From Opitutaceae bacterium (GTDB lineage: Bacteria > Verrucomicrobiota > Verrucomicrobiae > Opitutales > Opitutaceae), in assembly GCA_031266495.1 (NCBI GenBank), contig JAISAX010000240.1, forward strand, positions 1-8,124: a DNA stretch of 8,124 nucleotides. The letters are read 5' to 3'. The first letter of the stretch is position 1. Every line of letters starts with the position of its first letter. Positions 1 to 7,481 of the stretch are shown in pieces. The position numbers and the translations under genes are program-made. The notes beneath the pieces were generated by a model that saw only the letters and a list, made by a program, of their open reading frames with translations, made no database searches and had not been told where the DNA came from.

Positions 1-28
1 CGCTGCCCCCTGGGTGGGTGCACCCCCC

Positions 29-47
29 GCCAGTCTGGCTTTTTTTT
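29..47 (+). terminator. possible weak intrinsic terminator of an upstream gene
   Basis: GCCA and TGGC form a short stem with a 3-nt loop, or a 5-bp stem with a 1-nt loop, directly followed by eight T residues at 40-47. The perfect 10-bp palindrome GGGTGCACCC lies just upstream at 16-25. The stem is shorter than in a normal rho-independent terminator and the surrounding sequence is low complexity, so this is only a suggestion. It would end a + strand gene lying to the left of the window. Confidence 0.2.
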
Positions 48-69
48 GGTCCCGGAATCGCCCCAAAAA

Positions 70-88
70 CCCCCCCCCCCCCCCCCCC
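70..88. repeat. 19-nt poly-C homopolymer run
   Basis: Nineteen consecutive C residues follow CCCCAAAAA. The run lies in the non-coding leader of the first gene, about 77 nt before its ATG. A tract this long may be unstable in copy number, either through biological slippage or through sequencing and assembly error. It lies within 100 nt of the window edge in a region also containing 8 T in a row and several short C or G runs, which makes an assembly origin plausible. Because it lies upstream of the chosen start, it does not change the reading frame of the gene. Confidence 0.85.
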
Positions 89-114
89 TGACAAATCAAT
101 CACGTCATCCTTGC

Positions 115-127
115 AAGGAGGTGATCC
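115..127 (+). promoter_or_regulatory. isolated 13-nt perfect anti-SD complement (AAGGAGGTGATCC)
   Basis: The sequence is the exact complement of the conserved 16S rRNA 3' end (GGATCACCTCCTT), a much longer match than a normal ribosome-binding site. The only convincing in-frame start downstream, ATG 165, lies 43 nt beyond the GGAGG core, too far for normal initiation. No ATG occurs at 5-10 nt. A CTG at 128 is well spaced but in another frame, and a GTG at 121 sits inside the motif. The bases flanking the motif do not resemble 16S rRNA, so it is not an rRNA fragment. It could be a standby or leader-peptide site, or chance. Confidence 0.35.
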
Positions 128-164
128 CTGCCAATCACCTTCATCCCCTTCCCGTGCGCCTGCC

Positions 165-2681
165 ATGAATACATCCCTGCCGCTCCTTGCTCGCTATTGC
201 ATCTTTTCCGTCCTGTTTTGCTCCTGCATTCCGCATCTTCAGGCGCAAACCATTTCCTCGCTCCGTATCGAACAACCGGATATAACTTCCGCGGGCGAGA
301 TTTCGCCCCGATTGGAAAAAACCGACGGTCACCATTACTGCTGGATCGAGGCCGAACAACTCGTCCCTTCCGGAGCCACCACCGGTTCGTGGAAATACCG
401 CCGCGCCTGGACGCATCGCAAGAGCGGCATGCCCAACGACTCCGGGGACCGCTCCCTCCTGCGTCCCCTTGACAAGAATATCGCCACCACCTCGGCAACC
501 GTCGCCAATCTGAAACCCGGACGCTATAACCTGCTCCTTCGCATCGGCACCTATCGCCCATGGGGCACACAGCCCGTCACCATCCTGGTGAACGGAAAAT
601 CGTACCGCGTGTCGCCGGCCGCTGAAGACGCCATGCTCAACCAGGCATTCACCTGGGTAAAAGTGAACGCGGAACTCCTCAATGTCGGTGGCACGCTTGA
701 TCTGGGCATCCGCAACGACGCATCCCCGTCAAGCCAGTGTGTTCTCGACTGTTTCCTCCTTACCGATAATCCCGGCTATACACCGCCGAAGCGGCTCCCT
801 CCCTGGGGCTACTATACCGTGCTTCCCTACGATGGTTCCGGTGTTACCGCCGAATTCTGGCATCCCGCTCGCCTGGACACCCCTGTTTACGTATGCCGCG
901 ATTCAAGCCAGCAATTCCTGCTCGATATTCGCAATGTCACCGGCGCGCCGCAATCCGGCTTTGATATTTCCATCACATTGCCCGCTGGCATTGAAGTTGA
1001 AAATCCGATACGTGCACGCCGTTGGTCCGGAGACTCCGGGAAATGGAAATGGCCTCACTACATCGCCGCCGCGCCCACCACATTCCGGAAAGAAATCATC
1101 CTGCTTGATGGGAAGCCCCACAATCGTTTCCATCTCGGTTACGAGAGCGAGCTTCAGCTCCCTCCCTATAACCCGGTCAACAAGCAATCCTCGCTGCTTT
1201 TCGTCGTTCTTTCTGCCGGCGCCTCCATGCAACCTGGCGAATACCCCGCAACCCTTTCCGTGCAGGATCGTGCCAATCGCTGGCCCGCTTTTGTCCGCCG
1301 TCAAACCCTCGCCATCCTCCCTGCGCTCGACGGGGAAAACGTGTCAGGCTACAATTGGGGCGTCGATGCGATTTACTCCTCTTTCCTCCATCCCGACGAA
1401 CAGGCTGGCATCCTCAAAACTTTTGCCGCCGCCGGCGTCAATGTATGGGCCTCGCGTGTCAGGGAAAACGACCCCGATCTCTCGAAACGGAATCAGGATC
1501 TCTGGCGTCGGGTCCACCAGCATCCGACGCTCCGTCTCGTCAATTGGGGAGAACTCTGGTGGCCTGCCCATCCCTATGCCGACATCAGCAAGGATTACCT
1601 TGCCCGCCATCCCGAGGCTGCCGGCATTGCCCGCCGTGATGACAGGGGGCTTGCCGCTGCCGGCAGGCTCATTTGTCCCGAGCACCTGTTGCACGATCCT
1701 GACGAAAATTACCTCTACACCCAGCTCCACGGTCTCACTTCCCTCATGCGCGCTCATGGCATCACCGAGTGCATCGAGGACGTCGAGATGTCCAGCCCCC
1801 TCTCCTATTGTTTCTGCCCCCGGTGCAAACAGCGTTTTGCCGAGGTAAAAAACATTCCGCAGGATCAGGTTCGCGACCTCGACGGTGACCAGATCATTAC
1901 TCGCTACCGTGACGCATGGATTGATTTTCGTTGCCGGCAAAACACGGCAATCGTCGATAAAATCACTCGCATCGCCCGTGAACTTTATCCCGAAATCAGA
2001 ATGCAGTTGTTCTGCGGATACCAATCCCCCCGTGTCCGCGAACGTTATGGCGTCGAATGGTCTGATCTCGTTCGTATCAAAGGAGCAGATGGCATTTACG
2101 CTGGTGGTGGTATTCCCGGAACTCCGCAGCAAATCAACGAGATGATGGAATGGACCCGGCAAAACGGGAAACAACTCGTCAGCGTCGCCAACGCCACCCT
2201 CAGTTTCCCTATCGGTTACGACGAAATGGGAACCACCAACCAAGCCTACGTGGAGGGTCGTGTCATCTGTGATCTTATGTGTGGCGCCCCCGGCCTCTTC
2301 ATCTGGTGGTGGGGAACGTTGGACGGCCGTTGCATGAAAGCCTTCGAGACCGGCACGCACATCGCACAGAAATATGGACGACTTATCCGCGACGGCACCC
2401 GTCAGTATCAAAAAATCGGAGGTACGGCCACCTTCTATCTCCTTACGGCTACAGGGCCTGGCGGCAAACTTGTCTGCCTCGCCAATCCCTCCGAATTAAC
2501 CGAGGACATCGTTTCCGATCCGGAAAAAGTTTTGAACGAAATTCCTGCCGGCTCCCGCATTATTGATGCCCGGACCGGCGCCCAACTTTCACGCGAAGAG
2601 TTGGGGCGGCGTATCCTTCGCATCTTCCGCAGCGGCGATACCGAACTTTGGTTTATTCCCGGATCCGGAGGGGCAACTTGA
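165..2681 (+). CDS. secreted multidomain glycoside-hydrolase-like protein (CBM-like N-terminus plus TIM-barrel)
   Basis: An 838-residue protein, probably an exported polysaccharide-active enzyme whose exact family I cannot name. ATG 165 is chosen because it opens a classical signal peptide: polar start MNTSLPLLARY, hydrophobic core IFSVLF, likely cleavage after LQA at residue 27. The frame remains open to 18, but that extension is encoded by the poly-C tract. Residues about 55-205 look like a beta-sandwich carbohydrate-binding domain (WIEAEQ near 60). Residues about 215-385 look like a second beta-rich, Ig-like domain. Residues about 395-760 resemble a TIM barrel with an acidic cluster ECIEDVE (535-541), a CFCPRC motif (549-554) and a WWWG segment near 713. 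The acidic cluster is a candidate active site. The CxCxxC element is recalled from other uncharacterised GH-like proteins. The gene is first in an apparent cluster, 49 nt before the DUF2264 gene. A non-catalytic binding role remains possible. Confidence 0.75.
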   Translation: MNTSLPLLARYCIFSVLFCSCIPHLQAQTISSLRIEQPDITSAGEISPRLEKTDGHHYCWIEAEQLVPSGATTGSWKYRRAWTHRKSGMPNDSGDRSLLRPLDKNIATTSATVANLKPGRYNLLLRIGTYRPWGTQPVTILVNGKSYRVSPAAEDAMLNQAFTWVKVNAELLNVGGTLDLGIRNDASPSSQCVLDCFLLTDNPGYTPPKRLPPWGYYTVLPYDGSGVTAEFWHPARLDTPVYVCRDSSQQFLLDIRNVTGAPQSGFDISITLPAGIEVENPIRARRWSGDSGKWKWPHYIAAAPTTFRKEIILLDGKPHNRFHLGYESELQLPPYNPVNKQSSLLFVVLSAGASMQPGEYPATLSVQDRANRWPAFVRRQTLAILPALDGENVSGYNWGVDAIYSSFLHPDEQAGILKTFAAAGVNVWASRVRENDPDLSKRNQDLWRRVHQHPTLRLVNWGELWWPAHPYADISKDYLARHPEAAGIARRDDRGLAAAGRLICPEHLLHDPDENYLYTQLHGLTSLMRAHGITECIEDVEMSSPLSYCFCPRCKQRFAEVKNIPQDQVRDLDGDQIITRYRDAWIDFRCRQNTAIVDKITRIARELYPEIRMQLFCGYQSPRVRERYGVEWSDLVRIKGADGIYAGGGIPGTPQQINEMMEWTRQNGKQLVSVANATLSFPIGYDEMGTTNQAYVEGRVICDLMCGAPGLFIWWWGTLDGRCMKAFETGTHIAQKYGRLIRDGTRQYQKIGGTATFYLLTATGPGGKLVCLANPSELTEDIVSDPEKVLNEIPAGSRIIDARTGAQLSREELGRRILRIFRSGDTELWFIPGSGGAT

Positions 2682-2730
2682 CTCCTGCACATGCCTCGCC
2701 CCGCCTTTGCGGTATCCACTCACGACAAGA

Positions 2731-3975
2731 ATGATGACCCGGCTGGAACCAGGAAATTCCGTCACCTCCGCAACAGCACCGCAAGCCGGTGGTATCCACG
2801 ATAAACCGCAGCCGAACGATGCGTACCGTACTCGCTCCTCGTGGCTGGCCCTCCTGTTGCGTGTCGCCACCCCGCCACTTGCCGCGCTCGCATCCGGACG
2901 CCTCCGTGAGGGAATCCCGTCCCAAGGTATTTCCTCCGGAGAAACCGCTGCATTTGCCTGTCTCGAAGCCATCGGAAGAACGCTTACGGGGCTGGCTCCC
3001 TGGCTTGCCCTCTCGCCAGATTCGATCTCCTCTCCCGACGAACTTCGTGTGCAAGCCGAACTTCGTTCCCTCGTGACCGCAGCACTTGCAGAAGGGCTGA
3101 ATCCAGTCTCGCCCCAAGCGCTCAACTTCACATCTGGCAACCAACCGCTCGTGGACACCGCTTTCCTCGCGCATGCCGTTCTGCGCGCTCCGTCACTCTT
3201 CCATGCACTCGACGCCGTCACGCGCGAGCGCTTCATCCAGGCCCTCTGCTCTACCCGCGTCATCACACCGTTGCATAACAACTGGATACTGTTTTCTGCC
3301 ATGATCGAAGCGACCTTGTTGAACCTGACCGGGGAGGGCGATCTTACGCGCATCGACTATGCCGTGCGCCAGCACGAGCAATGGTATGTCGGTGATGGCA
3401 TGTATTCCGACGGCCCCCGGTTTCATTGGGATTATTACAACAGTTTTGTCATCCAGCCCATGTTCCTTGATGTGCTCGAAACCGCCATCAAACATGCCCC
3501 CGACAATCGCTGGAATGCACTGCTCCCCGCAGTTCGTCAGCGCGCCATCCGTCAGGCCGCTATTCTTGAACGTCTCGTCGCCCCCGACGGATCGTTTCCT
3601 TCCATCGGACGCTCCATTACGTATCGATGCGGAGCTTTTCATCACCTGGCTGCCATGGCATTGCGCCAAGAACTTCCTCCTGGCCTCACACCTGCCGCCG
3701 TCCGCTGCGCACTGACGGCTGTGATTCGACGCACGCTCGAAGCTCCGGGCACTTTCGACGCCCGTGGCTGGTTGCGTACAGGTCTCTCTGGCAGTCAGCC
3801 CGGACTCGGCGAAAATTACATCAGCACTGGCAGCCTTTATCTTTGCACCACTGCCTTCCTTCCGCTCGGTCTTCCCGTCTCCGACCCCTTCTGGTGTGAA
3901 CCGGATTGTCCTCACACCTCCATCCGCATCTGGCGCGGCGAGGACTTCCCCGCCGATCACGCCCTGCATCCGTAA
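2731..3975 (+). CDS. DUF2264 family protein (probable GH154-type glycosidase)
   Basis: A 414-residue protein with the characteristic DUF2264 (PF10022) pattern: WYVGDGMYSDGP (218-229), DYYNSFVIQPM (234-244), APDGSFPSIGRSITYR (284-299), GWLRTG (about 346), YISTGSLYLC (363-372) and a C-terminal ADHALHP. The match is essentially full length. From memory, DUF2264 proteins include the CAZy family GH154, whose characterised member is a beta-glucuronidase acting on arabinogalactan side chains; applying that activity here is inference. There is no signal peptide, so it is probably cytoplasmic. ATG 2731 is preferred, with ATG 2734 next to it; the frame is open upstream to 2563, but that would overlap the previous gene by about 120 nt and adds no family-like sequence. 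No good SD precedes it, though GGAGGGG sits at the end of the upstream gene (2667-2673). The stop TAA overlaps the next small ORF. Confidence 0.9.
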   Translation: MMTRLEPGNSVTSATAPQAGGIHDKPQPNDAYRTRSSWLALLLRVATPPLAALASGRLREGIPSQGISSGETAAFACLEAIGRTLTGLAPWLALSPDSISSPDELRVQAELRSLVTAALAEGLNPVSPQALNFTSGNQPLVDTAFLAHAVLRAPSLFHALDAVTRERFIQALCSTRVITPLHNNWILFSAMIEATLLNLTGEGDLTRIDYAVRQHEQWYVGDGMYSDGPRFHWDYYNSFVIQPMFLDVLETAIKHAPDNRWNALLPAVRQRAIRQAAILERLVAPDGSFPSIGRSITYRCGAFHHLAAMALRQELPPGLTPAAVRCALTAVIRRTLEAPGTFDARGWLRTGLSGSQPGLGENYISTGSLYLCTTAFLPLGLPVSDPFWCEPDCPHTSIRIWRGEDFPADHALHP

Positions 3976-4142
3976 TGCCGTCAATGCTTCCTCCTCCTGC
4001 GGTGCCACAACAGAGACCGCTCTCCCGGTTTCAAAAGCCTCCGGTGGTGTTCTTCGCCATCAGTCCCTCCGAACGCGACCTTTTCCTTTCCGGCATCGAC
4101 TTCGCGTTTGTCACCCTCGCTCATTACGACCGGTCCACATAA
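3975..4142 (+). CDS. 55-aa ORF overlapping the DUF2264 stop; coupled small gene or N-terminal gene remnant
   Basis: The ATG shares its A with the TAA stop of the DUF2264 gene (TAATG), an arrangement typical of translational coupling. The product begins with a Pro-rich stretch, then KPPVVFFAISPSERDLFL, which reads like the first beta strand and turn of a Rossmann-type protein. I am reminded of the N-termini of D-2-hydroxyacid dehydrogenase-like proteins from Verrucomicrobiota, but the match is too short to assign. The frame ends at TAA 4140-4142, 73 nt before the next gene. If this was once a full dehydrogenase gene, about 300 codons have been deleted. Otherwise it is a genuine small protein or an accidental frame. 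Confidence 0.35.
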   Translation: MPSMLPPPAVPQQRPLSRFQKPPVVFFAISPSERDLFLSGIDFAFVTLAHYDRST

Positions 4143-4215
4143 AGATCATTCCCGCCGCCTACGACAGGCGAATGCCTGAACCTTGCTCGTGCGGCTATCC
4201 TTGGCAAAATCCGAA
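4143..4215 (+). other. short spacer before the GH20/67-like gene
   Basis: Together with the small ORF before it, this fills the 240-nt gap between the DUF2264 and GH20/67-like genes. I see no convincing promoter, terminator or strong SD. A stop (TGA 4177-4179) in the frame of the downstream gene limits its possible N-terminal extension to the TTG codon at 4183. Confidence 0.5.
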
Positions 4216-6321
4216 ATGTCTGCCCATTCACAAACACTCGTCCATACCCTTGGTTCACATCCTGCGGTGATTCGCGCCTCCGCCCGGCTCATTGCCAGCG
4301 GTGTGGTTTTGAAATCAAGACGATGTCGTGTCGGCACCTCGTCCGATCTTGCACTCGCCGGGTTGCCGGACGGAACTTTCCGGATTGCGGAGGACAACGA
4401 TATTCTCGTTTTTACCGGTGACCGCCCGCGCTCCGTTCTTGCCGGTGTTCTGTATTATATCCACCACCACAAACGCGGAACCCTTCCCCCCCTCCCTCTC
4501 ACCCGTACCAGCGCTTGCCGCGAGCGCCTCGTCCTTGAGGATTTTCCTGCCAACATCTACCAGCCCACCGGGTTCAATTTCGACCTTGAGTGTTATGCCG
4601 AAAATCTCGTCGCGCTCGGCTATACCTCCATGGAGTGCAACCGTCTGTCACAGGCTGAACCCGTGCATCCGTTTTTTGAAGGCTACCAGTTCGTCAATCC
4701 CTCTCCCGCTCTGTTTGTGTGGACCAGGTGGCACGAAGGTGTCTGGCCCGAAGGTCTCATTCGCAGCCACGCCGCCGAACTCCGGCGCTGCATCGAAACC
4801 GCACGCGCCTTTGATCTCGACCCGGCCATCACGAGTTTTGTCCCACGCACCTACCCGGAACAATTTTTCCAGCGTCACCCTCACCTTCGCGGTTCATCCT
4901 TCCGGCACGAGCATCTACGCCAAGGCAACCATCCCGCCTATTATCGCATCGATACCGACAACCCCGAAGGCCTCGCATTTTATCGCACCCTCTACCTGGA
5001 GACATTCCGCCTGTATCCGGACATTAAACATCTCTTCTTCTGGCATGCCGACCTCGGCACCCGCTTTTGGCCCGACGGGGAAGGCCCTCTCAAACGCCGC
5101 GAAGCAGACCGCATCGTGGAGTTTCACGCCATGCTCGACGAAGTCCTCACCGCCTCCTGCTGCGATGCCCGCATCTGGCTCAATCCTTGGGCAATGCCCG
5201 AAGATTGCCTCGCCGAACTCAATGCGAAACTGAGTCCACGGGTCGGCTACGCCGTGAAGGACAACACTGGCGCCATACACTTCTGTGGCACCACGCTCAC
5301 AAAACTCGCCGACCTCACCATTTTCACCGCCAGCACCGGCGCCCTCTCGCATCGCATTCGCGAATTCGCTTGCGACGCGGGCCGCGAAGTTTGCCTCTGC
5401 CAGTACCAGGACTTCAGCGAAGACCTCGACCCCATCTTCGGCGTTCCGCATCCAATGCTGACCTTCCGCAAGTTCAAAAGCCTGCGTAACTATGGTCCCC
5501 ATGCCTCTTCCACAAACTGGGGCCTGCTCAGCCCCGACATCTGCCCCGTCAACCCCAATCAGGACGTTATTCGTGAGATGACATGGACCCTTGGAGGAAA
5601 CGGCGCACCGGAAACTTTCGCAGGATTGCTCCCCGCCATTCTCCCTGCCGCGCTCTCTCCCGACATCCGCCGTGGAGTTTATCATGCCTGGCTAAAAATC
5701 GATCTCGCGCTCCAGATGTGGCCACAATTCTGGGGACTCCGTTTACAAGACAACGGCATGCGCTTCCGCTGGCTCGTCAAGCCCCTCCTGCTCGCCTCCT
5801 CCGGGCTGACCGACTCGCAGAAATCCTGGTACCTTGATGCCCAGATATACCGCGTGGATTCGCCCGATCCTTTCAACGACTTCTCCGCAATCAGCCCTGA
5901 TCAATGCGTTGAAGTCAGTGCGATCTATTCGGAAATGATCACCCTGTTTCACTCCGCAGAAACCCTCTTGGCCGACCTCGCCAATACTGCCACCAGGGAA
6001 AACACACGCAAAGAATGGACGCAATGGATCGAGGCGCAAATCACGCCTGTCCGCTGGTTGCGTTTCTTTTTTACATCATTCCGTAATCAATTCTCCTTTC
6101 ATGGCCTTGCCGAACGCGAATCTCTTACCCAAGGGCACTGTGCGATCATAAAAGATGAAATTCGCAACACCACTGAAGCCATCTCACATCTTGTCGCCAA
6201 CCCCCGTTCGCTTATCATCGCGACGCGTGGCAAATGGGGGCAATGTTTTGGCCCCGACATCATCCATGATTTCGAGCAAAAACTCGCTATCCTGAAAAAC
6301 ACCCTCCGGGGCCAGCCATGA
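4216..6321 (+). CDS. GH20/GH67-like TIM-barrel glycoside hydrolase, putative
   Basis: A 701-residue protein with no signal peptide, probably cytoplasmic. Residues about 52-83 (DGTFRIAEDNDILVFTGD, then RSVLAGVLYYIH) match the small alpha/beta domain preceding the catalytic barrel in GH20, GH67 and related families, where the polypeptide usually reads like G.d.rGvlyG.y.ll. Residues about 100-430 look like a TIM barrel, with FFWHADLGTRFWPDGEG (274-290) and ARIWLNPWAMP (318-328) as likely active-site strands; D279 and E289 are acidic candidates. The C-terminal 250 residues appear helical and Trp-rich. I cannot assign catalytic residues or substrate. ATG 4216 is preferred; the TTG at 4183 would add 11 residues, and neither has a good SD. 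The stop overlaps the next start as ATGA at 6318-6321, implying co-translation. An alpha-glucuronidase- or hexosaminidase-like role is possible. Confidence 0.75.
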   Translation: MSAHSQTLVHTLGSHPAVIRASARLIASGVVLKSRRCRVGTSSDLALAGLPDGTFRIAEDNDILVFTGDRPRSVLAGVLYYIHHHKRGTLPPLPLTRTSACRERLVLEDFPANIYQPTGFNFDLECYAENLVALGYTSMECNRLSQAEPVHPFFEGYQFVNPSPALFVWTRWHEGVWPEGLIRSHAAELRRCIETARAFDLDPAITSFVPRTYPEQFFQRHPHLRGSSFRHEHLRQGNHPAYYRIDTDNPEGLAFYRTLYLETFRLYPDIKHLFFWHADLGTRFWPDGEGPLKRREADRIVEFHAMLDEVLTASCCDARIWLNPWAMPEDCLAELNAKLSPRVGYAVKDNTGAIHFCGTTLTKLADLTIFTASTGALSHRIREFACDAGREVCLCQYQDFSEDLDPIFGVPHPMLTFRKFKSLRNYGPHASSTNWGLLSPDICPVNPNQDVIREMTWTLGGNGAPETFAGLLPAILPAALSPDIRRGVYHAWLKIDLALQMWPQFWGLRLQDNGMRFRWLVKPLLLASSGLTDSQKSWYLDAQIYRVDSPDPFNDFSAISPDQCVEVSAIYSEMITLFHSAETLLADLANTATRENTRKEWTQWIEAQITPVRWLRFFFTSFRNQFSFHGLAERESLTQGHCAIIKDEIRNTTEAISHLVANPRSLIIATRGKWGQCFGPDIIHDFEQKLAILKNTLRGQP

Positions 6322-7481
6322 GCACACACCAACACGTCAACCACCCGGACGATGGCGTAATGAATCCTTCTTCCGTCAACCGCGCAGCCTGGCCTTTCGG
6401 TGCCGTCTATCTGCTCGAACCGGAATACTCCTGGTCCGAAATCGAATGCGACATGCGCCTCATGCGCGATCACGGGTTTTCCCACATCACGCTCTGGCCC
6501 GCCGCCAACTCGTGGCTCGCCACCCGGCCCGACGAATACGTATTCGATGACACGTTACGTTACCTCGACCTTGCCCGGTCGCTCGGCCTGCGCGTCATCG
6601 TCCAGCTCATCGGGCAAAACCCGTCGCAGGAATTCGCGCCCGATTGCCTGATGCGGCCCGACATGGTTTTGTACGATCCCGGCGCCGGAGCCGCCGCCGG
6701 CGGACTCAAGGGCTGGAACAATTGTTTTTGGGCAAACCTCAATCACCCCGACGTTGACGCTCTTGTAAAACGTTACCTCGAAACCTGCGTCGCGGCCCTT
6801 CGGCATCACCCGGCCGTCTGCGGTTGGGATATTTTCAACGAGGCCCATTTCCGTAGTGACGATCCCTGGACGGTCGCCCGTTACCGGGACTGATTGCGCC
6901 AGCGTTACGACAACGACATCACGCAACTCAACCGCCGCTGGTTTCGCCGGTATCGGGATTTTTCCGAGGTCGATCCCGCCGACCGCGACGCGCCGTACAG
7001 CGTCTGGAGCAGCATGCTGCCTGTCATCGATTACGAACACTTCCGCTCGCAAACCCTCACCGGCATCTGTGCGCGCTGGGCTGCCTGGACCCGCGCCGCC
7101 GATCCCGACCGGCAGGCGGACGGGGCGCCGGTCCGCCCCGTCATCATCGACGGCACTTCGGGACTGCTTCTCGAACAGAGCGTTTCCGGTCGCAACAACG
7201 ACGAGTTCGCCACGGCGCGGGTTCCGGACTGCGATGTTTTCGGTGGCACGTTTTATCCGAAGAGCTGGGGTCGCGATCTCGGTGAGCGTCCGTGGGAACT
7301 CATGCATTATTATGGCATGAGTCGCGCCGCGGCGGTTGCGGCGGATTTGCTGCCTTCTTCCGGTGGTGGCATTCTGACTCGGGCCCTTACGGGTATCGAC
7401 AGGGGCGACGGGGGGGGGGGAGGGGAGGGGGGACTGGCCCAAGCGCGTAATATCAGGGGGCAAGTAATCGCGCTTGTCTAA
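6318..7481 (+). pseudogene. GH42-like beta-galactosidase-type gene, interrupted by in-frame TGA and truncated
   Basis: The start ATG 6318 overlaps the stop of the previous gene (ATGA); ATG 6360 is an alternative start. The first 191 codons give a GH42/GH-A clan barrel: WPFGAVYLLEPEYSW, an LGLRVIVQL strand, and GWDIFNEAHF near residues 169-178, whose N-E pair (E175) fits the acid/base glutamate. TGA at 6891-6893 interrupts this, but the same frame continues from 6894 with family-like sequence (LRQRYDNDITQLNRRW). In such proteins the segment is typically W-L-R-x-x-Y-x-x-x-x-x-L-N-x-x-W, so the TGA replaces a Trp codon. The frame runs on through DVFGGTFYPKSWG and a helix ending near 7345. It then becomes low complexity across an 11-G run and stops at TAA 7479-7481. 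The region that should carry the nucleophile Glu and the C-terminal domains is absent. An intact GH42 is about 650-700 residues. As it stands the gene cannot encode an active enzyme. Confidence 0.75.
7410..7433. repeat. G-rich homopolymer tract (11 G, then G4, G6)
   Basis: Eleven G residues at 7410-7420 are followed by A, four G, A, six G and A, an uninterrupted 24-nt purine tract with runs able to form a G-quadruplex. It lies exactly where GH42-like homology fades and just before the end of the convergent vsr gene, so it marks a junction. It could be a recombination or slippage scar, or a low-quality assembly joint. The frame after it (residues GGGGEGGLAQ) is not protein-like. Confidence 0.8.

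Noticed and set aside
115..127. 3' end of a 16S rRNA gene on the minus strand
   Set aside because: Only the final 13 nt match; the sequence before them on the minus strand does not resemble the conserved 16S terminal helix.
682..1848. 388-codon + strand ORF in a second frame of the first gene
   Set aside because: The product is Ser/Pro/Ala-rich with no domain character, typical of a shifted frame in GC-rich coding sequence.
1344..2411. 355-codon minus-strand ORF inside the first gene
   Set aside because: It mirrors the + strand gene, which has a signal peptide and coherent domain motifs; the antisense translation shows no family-like pattern.
3764..4270. 168-codon ORF spanning the gap between the DUF2264 and GH20/67-like genes
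   Set aside because: It begins as an out-of-frame shadow of the DUF2264 gene and shows no protein-like pattern across the gap.
6318..6893. A complete, separate 191-aa protein ending at the TGA
   Set aside because: It contains only the first half of a GH-A barrel, and the same frame continues with family-like sequence right after the stop.
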